This document shows positions 36,329 through 47,872 of a stretch of 64,000 bases of DNA, in pieces. The notes below the pieces were generated by a model. That model was not told where the DNA came from and did not search any database. It worked only from the letters and a program-made list of their open reading frames with translations. This DNA comes from Bathymodiolus brooksi (taxonomy: Eukaryota; Mollusca; Bivalvia; Mytilida; Modiolidae), in assembly GCA_963680875.1 (NCBI GenBank), contig OY804585.1, positions 24,694,186-24,758,185 on the forward strand. Direction: 5' to 3'. Every line of letters begins with the position of its first letter. The first letter of the stretch is position 1. Made by a program: the position numbers and the translations under genes.

Positions 36329-36509
36329 TACAGTGGAACTTGTGCAATCAGACACCTGTGTTTTCCGACATCCTGTGACATCCGACCAAAATTTATGGTC
36401 CCAAAGTATTTCGGTTAACTAAAATAAAACCTGAGTATTCCAACATCCTGTACAATCGGAAACATTTCCCTGGTCCCTTGTCGTGTCAGATTTGACAGGT
36501 TCCACTATA
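36329..36509. mobile_element. MITE, TACAGTGGAAC family
   Basis: The left end is TACAGTGGAACTTGTGCAAT and the right end is its near inverse, ...CAGGTTCCACTATA, both at TA. The left 36 bp are also present at 29864-29900, where the segmental duplication breakpoint cuts the element. Confidence 0.7.
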
Positions 36510-36709
36510 TAAACATTTGATAACATTGTATCTCCTGTGCAATATAAATGTTTGTTTGTCTTGTTTTTGTTGTAGATAGTCTTTGTTTTCCATTGTTATT
36601 TTATCACATATTTATTAGCTTTTCTGATATATCAGATATATTTTTTAATTTTTTTTTGGATTTCAATTTTTTTGTAGTAACGGTAGTATAAATTGTAGAT
36701 TAAAACTTG

Positions 36710-36960
36710 TTATAACAGTGGAACCTTGTGTCCAAGAGACTAGTGATTTAAGTACAATATTATAACAGTGGAACCTTGTGTCCAAGAGACTAGTGATTTA
36801 AATACAATATTATAACAGTGGAACCTTGTGTCCAAGAGACTAGTGATTTAAATACAATATTAGAACAGTGGAACCTTGTGTCCAAGAGACTAGTGATTTA
36901 AGTACAATATTATAACAGTGGAACCTTTAGTCCAAGAGACTAGTGATTAAGTACAATAGT
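36710..36960. repeat. 50-bp tandem repeat, about 5 units
   Basis: The unit is 'tataacagtggaaccttgtg' + 'tccaagagactagtgattta' + 'agtacaatat'. Its start, acagtggaacc, resembles the end of the MITE at 36329, so the array may derive from a related TIR. Confidence 0.9.
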
Positions 36961-37018
36961 ATCCCGCTTGTGAGACCACTCCCACAAATAGCCATAAGAT
37001 TTCACTGAAATAGTCAAA

Positions 37019-37182
37019 TACAGTAAAACCTGTCTAAACCGAACCTCTTTGGGACTGAAGAATTTGTTCAGTTTAGACAGGTGTTTGGTTTACACAGGTT
37101 CAAATTACATAGACATGTAGTAGATGTCTGGATTAGACAGGTTTTGGGTTTACTCCGGGTTCGGTTTAGACAGGTATCACTG
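37019..37182. mobile_element. MITE, TACAGTRAAACCTGTC family
   Basis: The left end is TACAGTAAAACCTGTCTAAA (then CCGAACC) and the right end GGTTCGGTTTAGACAGG followed by tatcactg. The interior repeats the 'tagacaggt' motif. A second member is at 42688-42902. Confidence 0.75.
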
Positions 37183-38217
37183 AAGTACCAAACACTCTGA
37201 TAAGCTTGACCATTTAGGTATTAACTATTTATCTGATTATCAGATATTAATATATGACATGATGCACAGCTCGTGTCCAGCACAATTTGGTCAAAGGTTT
37301 TTTATACTAAATGTTGTATTTAATGGCAAAACAGACCACAAAACATGTTTGACTTTCACATTAAATAATACACATTTTTTGTAATTATGATTATTAACTA
37401 TTGGCAAGTTATATCTTTATGCCACAATATAGCTGAAATACTGCTTAAGTTGGCATTAAACATTAATCAATCAATCATTTAATCTTTAAATTAGTACAGG
37501 GTTGTTAAAAGTAGATTTTCTACGTTTTATATTAAAGGTTTCAGTTTTTATCTTTGTATATGATAACTTGTAGCAATTATTCATTTAGTGTAAAAAAAAT
37601 TATGGTAAAAGTTTGATTACAAAAATGTCTTGTCCATGTAAATTCACATTTAAGAGGTTAATTTACATATTTAACCTGAGGTAGGTATATTGTTACATTA
37701 TTATATTTAAAACAAATTTTATTGTTAACTATCACCTATGAGTAATGCTCAAAATAAAATATTTTTAACAGATAAAGTTGTTATTTTTAATGAATGAGTG
37801 AAGAAGTGTTTAATACCTCAAGACCAAGGGAAAAATATCCGTGTTTCTGCTAACATTCCTGCACCACGGTCGTGTGTGAATACATGAATTAACAGAGAAA
37901 CGATGTTTGTAATTTGTTCGTCTATACTGATCATGAGCGAATTAAAATATATCATGTGTTTAATTATTGTATTGTTTATATAACCAATGAAGGACATCAT
38001 TTTAGAATAAGTGTTTAATTCCACTATTAGCTTTCCTCAGGACTTAGGAAACTAGAGGCTCCCAGGAGCCTGTAATCGATCACCTGATTTTCAATTTGAT
38101 ATCTAAAGTTGATAGAAAATGGGGCCACCCAAAAATCATTTGAACTCAAATTTCTGAGCAAAAGATTTTGATGTGATTTTTATCTCATAATATTCCTAAA
38201 CGGAATAAATTGGCCGA
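37183..38217. other. Intergenic sequence
   Basis: AT-rich. It holds a diverged SINE tail at about 37420-37460 (ccacaatatagctgaaatac). From about 37840 lies a stretch (aaaaatatccgtgtttctgc) that is partly repeated at 40583. Nothing coding was recognised. Confidence 0.5.
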
Positions 38218-39214
38218 AAAAATCTCACAGAAAAATCCAGAATATATGTTAAACTACTCATTGCCATGTAGCTGCAGCTAAAATTTGAGTTGATTTTGAT
38301 TTGTAATAAAGCAGAAATTGACAACTAAATAAATTTCTATTTTTAATAACAGCAGCTGTTTTGAATGCAGGGCGGGGCTGTTGGATACAATATTGAAAGG
38401 GGACCACCAAAGGACCATCCCAGCCAAATTTGCTTTAATTTGGTTCAGCGGTTTCAGAGGAGAAGATTTAAATGTGATCTTTTATCAAAAAATCTAATTT
38501 GTATAATCAGTATAAATCGGTTGAAAGAAAAATTTCACAGAAAAACCCAGAATATATGTTAATCTACTCATTGCCATGTAGCTGTAGTTAATATTTTAAC
38601 TCATTTTGGTTTATATTAAAGCAGCAATGGACAATTGAAGAAATTTCTATTTTTAGTAACAGCAGCCATCTTGAATGGTGGGCGGGGCTGTCGGACACAA
38701 TTTTGAAAGGGATCCACCAAAGGACCATCCCTGCCAGGTTTGGTGTAATTTGGTTCAGCGGTTTCAGAGGAGAAGATTTAAATGTGATCTTTTATCAAAA
38801 TATGCCTAATTTGCATAATCGGTATAAATCGGCTAAACAAAAAATTTCACAGAAAAGCCCAGAATATATGTTAATCTACTCATTGCCATGTAGCTGCATT
38901 TAATCCGGATTTTTCTGTGAAATTTTTCTTTCAACCGATTTATACCGATTATGCAAATTAGGCATATTTTGATAAAAGATCACATTTAAATCTTCTCTGA
39001 AACCGCAGAACCAAATTAAACCAAACCTGGCAGGAATGGTCCCTGGGTGGGTCCCTTTCAAAATTGTGTCCGACAGCCCCGCCCTCCATTCAAGATGGCT
39101 GCTGTTGCTAAAAATAGAAATTTCTTCAATTGTCCATTGCTGCTTTAGTATAAGTCAAAATGAGCTCAAATTTTAACTGCAGCTACATGGCAAGGAGTAC
39201 TTTAACATATATTC
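38218..39214. repeat. Repeat family in two direct copies and one inverted copy
   Basis: A ~330-bp unit (ccatgtagctg..., cagcagccatcttgaatggt, gggcggggctgt, aggaccatcc, ggtttcagaggagaagattt) occurs at about 38218-38549 and 38550-38856, then inverted at 38909-39214. The last two form arms of about 305 bp with a 52-bp spacer, a potential very long hairpin. Confidence 0.85.
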
Positions 39215-39221
39215 GTATTTA

Positions 39222-40565
39222 AAGGCCATTTGGGTTATTGCCATCACTTTTCATCCGTTGTCTGCCCGTCAACATTTCACATGTTAATCTTCTCCTCAGA
39301 AACCACTGGGCCAATTGCAACCAAACTTTGGTGGAGTGGTCCCCTTCAAAATTGTGTCCGGTGATGCCGACTTCCAACCAAGATGGCCGCCAAGCTAAAA
39401 ATAGAAAAAAGAGGGGATGAAATAAAAAAAATATCTTCTTCTCTGAAACTACTGAGCCAATCTCAACCAAACTTTGCTGAAATGATCCTTGGGTGGTCCC
39501 CTTCCAAAATTGTGTCCGGCCTTCCAGACCTCCGACCAAGATGGCCGCCACAGCCAAACTTAATTTAACATAGGACCCTATGGGAAAATCCCATAAAAAT
39601 CTTCTTGTCTGAAACCATTTGCTTAATAAGAACTAAATTTTGTTGAAATAGTCATTGGAAGGTTCTCTTCCAATTATTTGTCCGGTGGTTCGGCCTTTCG
39701 ACCAAGATGCCCCCCACAGCCGAACTTAGCTTAACATAGGACGTATGGGAAATTCACATAAAAATCTTCTCCTCAGAAACCATTGGGACAATTGCAACCA
39801 AACTTTGGTGTAATAGTCCTTGGATGGCCGCCTTCCAAAATTGTGTCCGGTGATCCCGACTTTCAAACAAGATGGTGGCCAAGCTAAAAATAGAAAAAGG
39901 GGGGATGAAATTAAAAAAAAATCTCCTCTGAAACTACTGAGCCAATCTCAACCAAACTTTGCTGAAATGATCCTTGGGTGGTCCCCTTCCAAAATTGTGT
40001 CCGGCATTTCAGACCTCCGACCAAGATGGCCGCCACAGCCGAACTTAATTCAACATAGGACTCTATGGGAAATTCCCATAAAAATCTTCTTGTCTGAAAC
40101 CATTTGCTCAATAAGTACTTAATATTGATGAAATAGTCATTGGATGGTTCTCTTCCAAAAATTTGTCCGGTGGTTCGGCCCTTCGACCAAGATGGCCCCC
40201 ACAACCGAACTTAGCTTAACATAGGACCGTATGGAAAATTCACATAAAAATCTTCTTGTCTGGAACCAGTTGCTCAACTGGAACCAAACTTTGATCAAAT
40301 AGTCATTGGATGGTCCTCTTCCAAAATTGTGCCTGATGGTCCCGCCCTCTGACCAAGATGACTGCACAGCTGAACTTAGCTTATTTTTAGCTTGGCAGCC
40401 ATCTTGGTTGGAAGTCGGGATCACCGGACATAATTTTGGAAGGAGGCCATCCAAGGACTATTCCACCAAAGTTTGGTTCAAATTGGCCCAGTGGCTTCAG
40501 AGGAATTGATTAAAATGTGAAAAGTTAACGGACGGACGGACAGACGACGGACGCTCAGTACCCCA
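39222..40565. repeat. Repeat with ~170-bp inverted ends and internal tandem segments
   Basis: The left end is 'tgccatcacttttcatccgt', 'cacatgttaatcttctcctc', 'ccaattgcaaccaaactttg', 'ccgacttccaaccaagatgg'. The right end (40390-40565) is its inverse with tccgtccg-type ends. Between them 3-4 tandem segments of about 200-300 bp repeat 'agatggccgccacagccgaa' and 'aaaatcttcttgtctgaaac'. Short open frames across it are by-products. Confidence 0.7.
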
Positions 40566-40848
40566 AGGGTCAGGTGAGCTAAAAATATCTGTGTTTCCGC
40601 CAACATTCTTGAACAAAATAGGGTAGATGGGCAGGCAAATATTTTTTTACCTAAGTTATACAAGACAAGAATCTAACTGTTAAATAACTGTGCTTGTCAA
40701 AAAACGCTATAACTTTAGGATATGTACTAAAAATTATGGTCAGTAGGGTTAGTGGAAACACAGGTTTGTTTGTTGGGCCTAATTGCAAACAGGTTGAACA
40801 GTGTAAATAGCTGGAGAAAACCAAACAAAATCAACTTAATTCCTGCAG

Positions 40849-41120
40849 AGGGGCCGTCGTGGTCGTGATCGTATGGTAAGTGAGTGAGTGATTGTTGTTT
40901 AACACCAATTCAGCAATTTTTCAGCTATATCATGGCGGGAAAGAGTTAATTTTCAATGAGATGGTGATCGCTTTGTACTAAACCAACATGTTGAGTTGGA
41001 TTTTTATAGTGCTAGCTCACTGAAACAACAGTACGCGTGAAGACATGTCGCTCCACTCTGACACATTATTCTGATTCTGACCCAACCAGTTCTTGCTTTT
41101 TCTCCTTAATGCCGTGTGCC
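40849..41120 (-). mobile_element. SINE fragments: family A head plus antisense family B
   Basis: The stretch ggggccgtcgtggtcgtgat (40852) is a bare family A head on +. From 40889 to 41115 the minus strand matches family B 3' part (inverse of gtgtccgagtggggcgacat..., tttcagtgagctagc, tatagctgaaaa). It is interrupted on the right by the MITE at 41121. Confidence 0.6.
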
Positions 41121-41653
41121 TACCCTCAGAAAGTGGTGTTACACTCGAGTACAGCACGATTTTCACATAAACCCTATCATTTCGCCATGTCAGTTTATTT
41201 TTCAGCCATTAAACGTGATCTCGCGATACTAACTGAATGATGACAGCAACGCATTGCATGATGGGAGCTACTTAATGCAGCACGCCAAATTATTTGCATA
41301 CGTAAATAACATACAAATCACATGGAAGACGATACAAAGCGTATTCTGCAGGACAAACAGTCCATCTATAGATCAAATCAGAGCAGAAGGAAATAATACA
41401 AAATGTGCTGGAAAGAAAAGATTCAATGGCAGTGTTACCTACGGGCTTCGGAAAGAGCATGTGTTACGTTCCCCCTCTCATTTTGGACAAGGTAAGATCA
41501 TATATGCAAATGATCTCCCATGATACATTGCGGTAATCGTAGTTTTCTGGAAGACACGTGACAAATGGTTGAAAAATAAACTGATATGGCGAAAGGATAG
41601 GGTCTATGTGAAAATCGTGCTGTACTCGAGTGTAAAACCACTTTCTGAGGGTA
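41121..41653. mobile_element. 533-bp MITE with ~90-bp high-identity (longer imperfect) TIRs
   Basis: The left end is TACCCTCAGAAAGTGGTGTT and the right end the inverse ...CCACTTTCTGAGGGTA. Arms 41121-41210 and 41565-41653 match closely (e.g. ctcgagtacagcacgatttt and its inverse). Weaker inverse matches continue inward (gcatgatgggag / ctcccatgatac). Target TA. An 89-codon open frame inside has no recognised domain. Confidence 0.88.
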
Positions 41654-42309
41654 AGATGGTTATGAATGAATAGAAAAATGATTGGTGAAACGATTTATAT
41701 AAGGGTTTCGGATAGAAAATAAAATCCGATAGCCACGAAACGTGGAAATGTGCCGACCCAGAGTTGGAGCGGCAAATCCGCTGTTTTCCTTATGGACAGC
41801 GCTCTGACGTTCCACGGCTCCAGCAAGTAGAACAAAAAGCCGTCAGACGGCAGAGGAATCTCGGACTAACTGCAACCAGGCCCTAAGGTCATAAAACGTT
41901 TTGAGCTAAGTTTCCAGCTCAGACTCAAGGATTGACCAATATCAAAACTGGACATTTTGTAACAAGGATATTTGAGCTTTAAAACCTTGAGACCCGGACT
42001 AGAATAACAAGATATTGCAAAGCGAAGCACACAAAATTGTCATTTTCAACCATTAATTTATATGTTCAGAATGCACCAGAGTGCAGAATTTTACGTCTAA
42101 AATTGCCCGAGGAGGGCACCCCCCCCCCCCCCGCCCCCACCCCCCACATAGCATGACGCCATGCGGCGTGCACGCCTTGGGCCTGTTAAAATTCTATTTT
42201 GGCCTTCTAAAAAAAATAAAGGGAATACCCTGCATTGTGTACATTCTACCATCGAATACATTTATGCTTAAAATGACATTTAACGCAAAGACATACTTGT
42301 TTATTGAGT
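41654..42309. other. Intergenic sequence with C-run
   Basis: No gene recognised. A C-rich run (42119-42147) and ordinary AT-rich sequence. Confidence 0.5.
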
Positions 42310-42560
42310 TTATTGAACACAATACCTACATATTCATTGGTGAAAAGACCTACATATTTATTGAACAATATACATTTGTTTATTGGACAATATACCTACA
42401 TATTTATTGGACAATATCCCTACATATTTATTAGACAATATGCCAGCATGTTTATTGGACAATATACCAACATGTTTATTGGACAATCTACTTGCATGTT
42501 TATAGGACAATAGACCAACATGATTATCAGACAATATACCTACATATCTATAGACAATAA
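42310..42560. repeat. 24-bp tandem repeat, about 10 units
   Basis: The unit is 'acctacatatttattggaca' + 'atat', with drift (accaacatgtttattgg). Open frames across it repeat 8 residues (YIFIGQYT) and are not genes. Confidence 0.88.
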
Positions 42561-42687
42561 TTTAGTTTGATGTGCATACTGCGATATGATTGGCTGATCC
42601 TCTTGGAGAAAATGTTGGTTATACTTGATAACCTGGGTTGATATTATGACGTCACCAACATATTCATTCGCCAACCACAAATTCAAA

Positions 42688-42902
42688 TACAGTGAAACCT
42701 GTCTAAACCAAACACCTGTCTAAAACAAAACCTGTCTAAACCAAAAACCTGTCTAAACCAGAAACCTGTCTAAACCAGACAGACTTCACAGTCCCATTTA
42801 CTAAATGTCTATGTAATTTGAACCTTTGTATACCAAACACCTGTCTAAACTGAACAAATTCTTCAGTCCTAAAGGGGTTCGGTTTAGACAGGTTTTACTG
42901 TA
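42688..42902. mobile_element. MITE, TACAGTRAAACCTGTC family, with internal 18-bp repeat
   Basis: The ends are TACAGTGAAACCTGTCTAAA and TTCGGTTTAGACAGGTTTTA + CTGTA. The left arm contains four or five repeats of 'cctgtctaaaccaaaa'. Same family as 37019-37182. Confidence 0.8.
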
Positions 42903-42999
42903 GTCGCATGAAATAATTAAGTCTCCCACGTGTGGGAGACTTATTGTTTTTGCTCCGTTTCTTCTTCTTATTATTATTATTACAAGTGTTGCCTGGGGG

Positions 43000-44392
43000 C
43001 AAGTGTGGACACAGAAATGTGCTGTCCAAAAGGCAAGTGTGGACGTCAATATTTCATAATATTACATATGGTGTGGTTTTCGTACAATTTCATTGGCTAA
43101 ATCAGTCACGTGATATACAGAATATTTAATGCATGTTTTCCACTGTGAAGAAACCAGACCTCTTGTTTCTATTTTTACGTATATTGACGCTATGTTACTA
43201 AATTTAGAAGCGCCAGTTCCTCAGCAGACGAAAAGAAAATTTGTTAATTTATCAGTATTCAAAAATTTCATAAAATTTCAAATTTTTCAAAATTCTAAAA
43301 TAAAAAAAAATAAAAAATTTAAAGTTCCAAATTTCAAAATTTTCAAAAATTTTTAAAATTTCTAAAAATTTCAAAAAATTTCAAAGGAGGGAGAGGCGTT
43401 AAGGTGCAAAATTTGTCCCCACACTTTATCAAAAAATAATGCTTGACATAAAATAAAAACAATTTACTAATTTAATTGTTATATTTACAAATTTTCAAAA
43501 AATATATCTTTCCGTGAGATTGGGTGCGCTATGACGTCATAATGACATCATAATTAGACGGATAATGCTAATAATGGACTATAAACCACATATTCAATGT
43601 ACATTTTAGCTATTTTATATATCTCTACAGTCTTCCACCAACACCAAATTGGGCAGTTGTTTTGAGCATAGAGGGTTAATGATTGTATCAAAATATTTTG
43701 TTGGTGGAGGATTGTGGAGGTTGTTAAATATTAATTTGTTTATAACCTCGGCCAGACCCTTAAAATCAATATTTTCACTCTTCTGATTGTATATATATAT
43801 ACAATCTCTGTACATTTTATGATTCATTTCAAGTAATGAAATTCATCAGTAAATTACTTGTTTCTGTAAATAATTGTATTTATTTTAAATACAGTTTGTA
43901 TACATTGAAACCAGGAGAAAAACTCAGTGCCTGCAGTCCGGCGTCAATGCGATAAAAAGAACCGGGGACTATAAGTGCCATATATGGCCCCATATTTAAT
44001 GAATCATTATCTTAGAAAATACTTGATTAAAATTTGATGTGTTTTATTTTATAGACGACATCATACTGTTGATGTTAAAACTTGTTTCCAACAAAATCGA
44101 TACGTATTTGACGTCATTGTGACGTCATGAGCGTTATTTGTTTTCTGTATTTCGTGGAATTTTGCCCGCGATATTTCGACGGTTTTCGAAGAAATTAAGC
44201 ACCTCCGTAGTCGTGCACCAGACAATATTTTACCAGATTATTATAATAAATAAAACACAACTACTGTTAAAGTATTTTTTGGATCACGAGGTGTTAAATT
44301 TCTTGAAAAACGACGGGAAAATGTTCAAATATTACAAGCGCTCAGATGACGTTTTGACGTTTGAGAAGCAATATTTGCCGTAAAAAGCGATG
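43000..44392. other. Intergenic sequence
   Basis: Includes an A/T low-complexity stretch made of 'aaaatttcaaaa' motifs (43260-43390), similar to 49910-50120, and several TGACGTCAT motifs (about 43530, 44110-44125). No coding exon recognised. Confidence 0.5.
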
Positions 44393-44998
44393 GTACGTCG
44401 GCACGTAACAGTTATATAACATAAAAATAAAATAAACACCACTTCATCCAAAATAAAAAATTTTTCATAAGCCCCCAATTATTGATTATATATTTTCTTC
44501 CGGGATACTGAAATAGTTATTACTACCGGGATACTGAGGTAGGTTTAAGGGTCTATCGATGTTACTTCTAAAATGAAGTAAAATAGTTTGATCCAAAAGG
44601 AGTAGATATTTTGTGGGCACAATCCAACATATCCTTAAGAAGAGTTTGAAGATACCAAAGGGGCATTCAGAATCCGCATATGCATTCTGTCATGTGCATA
44701 AGTTATTGTTTGCATGATTGACAGACAATATTCATCATATTGTTTTCTAGCTTCTGAACTGTCGATCGAGAAAAAAACAAAATATTTTAGACAGGCAGCA
44801 TATAGTCAGTCAATGGGGTTTGCAATTAATATTTCGCATGCACAATATTCTTCTGTGGATTAAATGAGTATTAACTGCATTACATGTAAACTGTATTATT
44901 CTGTTTGATCAAGTCCTTTAACTAGAACAAAAAAAAAATGTACCCTTGAGTGAAATATGTTGTAATAAAATATCGTGAACTGTTACGTGCCGACGTAC
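44393..44998. mobile_element. 606-bp MITE with perfect 21-bp TIRs
   Basis: The left GTACGTCGGCACGTAACAGT + T (44393-44413) is matched exactly in inverse at 44978-44998. A TA dinucleotide lies at the ends. The interior is AT-rich with no transposase. Confidence 0.85.
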
Positions 44999-44999
44999 A

Positions 45000-45532
45000 A
45001 GTGCATGGTGTACAAGTATGAAAGCATTTAAAGGTATATTTTAAATGAGGTTGAAACATGTCGCCATTTGATATCAATTCGGTTGTATTTCATTTTGACG
45101 ATTTTAATTACGGAAGACGATCACAACCATATATTTTTTAACAATTGCAACTCAGCTGTTTTTTTTCATAACATATAATAAAATGAAAAAATATATATCA
45201 CATTGTCTGAACAGTTCCAACATTCAATAGAAAAATCGTAGAAATAATATCATTTAGTGTCCGTCGTCTGTTATCCATAACTTTTCATATTAATATTTAA
45301 TCTTTTTCTTAGAAACTGCAAAACCAAATGCTTTATTTTACGTTATCAAGTTTTGGGACTATTTTGTAGTGCGTGCATATATAGTACATGTTTATACAAA
45401 ACGCACATGCATAAACGCTTACCTCACCATGACCAGACCCAAAGGGTCTAAGGTATTATCATCACATTGCGTCCAGCGTGGTCTGTAAATCTTTAACATT
45501 AACATTGGAGGGATGTAGGAGAGGTGTGTATT
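45000..45532. other. Intergenic sequence
   Basis: AT-rich; nothing recognised. Confidence 0.4.
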
Positions 45533-45786
45533 CAGTGCCGTCTTAACGCATGGGTACGCGGGGCAGTTGCCCTGGGGCCCACGAGCATAGGGGCCCCATG
45601 CTAATCTATGCATGTTGTGTACTGTATGTTTTTCTAAGGTTTAAACACTGACTTTGTTGGAAATACCAATATAATATATGTTTAATTTTATATACATTTA
45701 CAGTTTTATTCCTATAAGTGGTTGTGTAGATATGGGCCCCCAGTGTACTGCTTTTCCGGGGCCCGTGATGCTGTTAAGACGGCCCT
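45533..45786. mobile_element. 254-bp TIR element, CAGKGCCGTCTTAAC ends
   Basis: The left end is CAGTGCCGTCTTAACGC and the right end GCTGTTAAGACGGCCCTG (inverse CAGGGCCGTCTTAACAGC). Inner GGGGCCC-rich inverted segments flank an AT-rich centre. The flanks (tgtgtatt / cttctatt) hint at a degraded 8-bp duplication, so hAT-like is possible. Confidence 0.75.
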
Positions 45787-46541
45787 GCTTCTATTGTTAT
45801 TATCCAAAAAGCAGTAGAGAGGGTCTACACATGTAAAATGCTACGGTAACGTTGGTGTTTAGATATCTCAGCAGATAAACAATACAAATTAATTTGTGAA
45901 GAAGCTTTTGAAGCACATCTATAAAACATGTATTTAAGGAAAATTTTTACTACGCTGATTATTAAATGAAAATGAAAGCGACGATTGTATTACATGCCGT
46001 TTACTGTGACGTAACTTATCCAGAATATATACACGTCCGCAATCGATATTACAAAAACCCTACGTCTTTTAAGTGTTTTAAAATAATTGTTTTTTTAGCA
46101 TTTAATTGTTTATCAAATTTTAAAAAAATGCCATAGCACAACGGCATCCCGAAGAATGAGCTTGGAAAAATTTTAACAGTTAACAGACTTTATCATTAAA
46201 TACGATATTTCCATATGGCAAAGAATACAGGGATTGAACGTAGCAAGAAAAATCCCATAGAACTCGAACATAGAACTTGAAGAATAGGATATCCCCAATC
46301 CACCGGTTCCTTCACTACTTGTATTGAACATCGTTATGCCGTTGTTCTGCTCGGTTTTAGTGCTACTTTCTCTTTAATGTGATCACGTGACCTCTGTGAT
46401 TGATTCCTAATATATATATTTTTTTCATTTTGAGTAGATCACACATAATTTTATTGGTGTATTGCTTAAATGATTAAAATTAATACATTTTCGCGTGTAT
46501 TGAGCCAAAAAGCAAAAACACGTTGTTTTTTTATGGATTTC

Positions 46542-47172
46542 CAATACGGTTGTTTCGAATGATTTCCATTCCGTCAATTTTTTTTTATTTTCGTCCGTCA
46601 GATCACGTGATTTTGATGGAATGCATCAATCGTAACTACTCGGCCATTCTCGCTACCCTTCCAATAATATATATATTATATGGCCGAGTAGTTACGACTG
46701 GGAATGCATAGCACTAGACTTCCGGTGTCAATGTACACACAAAAACTTTAACGTTTTAACGTTCGATCCTCAGCTTAAGAAAATCTTAGCATTTTCTGTA
46801 AAAGACATATCAATTAAATTATTTTATTTGTATCAAAGACTTGAATACAGAGACAATTACTTCTTTAAAATTAAATTTGTTTTCTTTCTTTATTTGCTGC
46901 TGTCAGCATAATGAAACGAAAACGATCTGCCTATATATGATTATGATATCAGACAGATACTGCGGTACCGAACATCAGTATTTATTCAGCCGTTTCCTTG
47001 GCGTCTCCATATTACAATTACTTATAATCTACCGCATCTACGACTATGAAATGCTGACGTTGTCACAGTAATAGCGTAAACACCGGAAGTCGTCTGCCAA
47101 GCACTTCAGACGTCAAGACACGAAAAAGACGGAACGTGGTCGGAATTGACATGATTCGAAACAACCGTATTG
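46542..47172. mobile_element. 631-bp foldback element, CAATACGGTTGTTTCGAAT ends
   Basis: The left end CAATACGGTTGTTTCGAAT (46542-46560) is matched exactly in inverse at 47154-47172, with imperfect extension inward (attccgtc). It contains a second inverted pair (about 46628-46648 aactactcggccat / 46680-46697 atggccgagtagtt) around an (AT)n, and further inverted cttccggtgt / acaccggaag. Non-coding. Confidence 0.75.
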
Positions 47173-47257
47173 ATGGACAACCTTAAGTGACATGACTGCG
47201 AATTTGGCATAAATAAAATAACCAAGAAAACTGCAGCAGAGCTGCGAGAGGAGTCGA

Positions 47258-47551
47258 TTAAAAAAATAACTTGTCAATAAATTGTTGAGGACTTATATCT
47301 GACAATACATTTTCTCTATGCAATAAATTATTAATTCCCGCAGATAATTTAACTAATATTACTTGATAATTATCAAGATTTGTTGTATGACTATAAAGAA
47401 AAGAACAGGTCAAATTAGTTAAAATATCAACAGTGGCTCCTCTTTGAATTATGTAATGAATATTAAGGTCCTGAGATTGTGAATATGTGTCAAAATTATT
47501 AGCCCTGCTGTCTCCAACAAACACACACAAATTAGGTAAATATGAGGACAC
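47258..47551 (-). CDS. SGNH-hydrolase-like fragment (single exon, partial)
   Basis: A 97-codon frame on the minus strand, possibly preceded by a splice acceptor (aaatcacag). It reads LCVFVGDSRANNFDTY..., where GDSR resembles block I (GDS) of SGNH/GDSL-type hydrolases. It continues INIHYIIQRGATVDILT-type sequence (NIHYIIQRGATVDIL) and VILVKLSAGINNLL, resembling the block III strand with Gly/Asn that follows in such proteins. The catalytic His block is missing because the frame ends at IDKLFF. It may be one exon of a multi-exon gene or a relic of a multicopy, transposon-associated family. Neighbouring sequence gives no further exons. Confidence 0.35.
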   Translation of the reverse strand: MSSYLPNLCVFVGDSRANNFDTYSQSQDLNIHYIIQRGATVDILTNLTCSFLYSHTTNLDNYQVILVKLSAGINNLLHRENVLSDISPQQFIDKLFF

Positions 47552-47872
47552 TTAGCTGTGATTTCTCAAACACATTTAATCGTCGTCTGATAAATAGTAA
47601 ACAGCAGCGCCCCCTCCCCCCACCATTTCAAATATAATTTAACCAGTTATTTTATTTACAAAGCATTATTTGGACGAATAATTGGATGAAGGATGTTCAA
47701 ATAGCTATGACTATCATAAAGCAATATATAATTATTCCATCTTTGTGTTCATTAAAGTATATTTTACCTATTTCCCCCGGCTTTCTTTACTTTTATTTTT
47801 AAATACCTGTTACAATTACCTTCCGGAAATGTGTTGCCATGGGACCCATTACGACTACATGTATACTGTTTT

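Larger units (their letters stand above)
29901..36365. repeat. Segmental tandem duplication, copy 2 (6.5 kb with insertions)
   Basis: Directly follows copy 1. It differs by one extra 19-bp unit of 'ttctctcagtagacaaatg', a 24-bp array with one unit instead of three, a 3.2-kb insertion (31104-34311) and a 263-bp MITE (35994-36256). Beyond 36365 the sequence continues the MITE that copy 1 truncates, so copy 2's right flank is the ancestral one. Confidence 0.93.

Noticed and set aside
41254..41523. 89-codon frame inside the 533-bp MITE
   Set aside because: No transposase motifs, and the frame overlaps the imperfect TIR extension.
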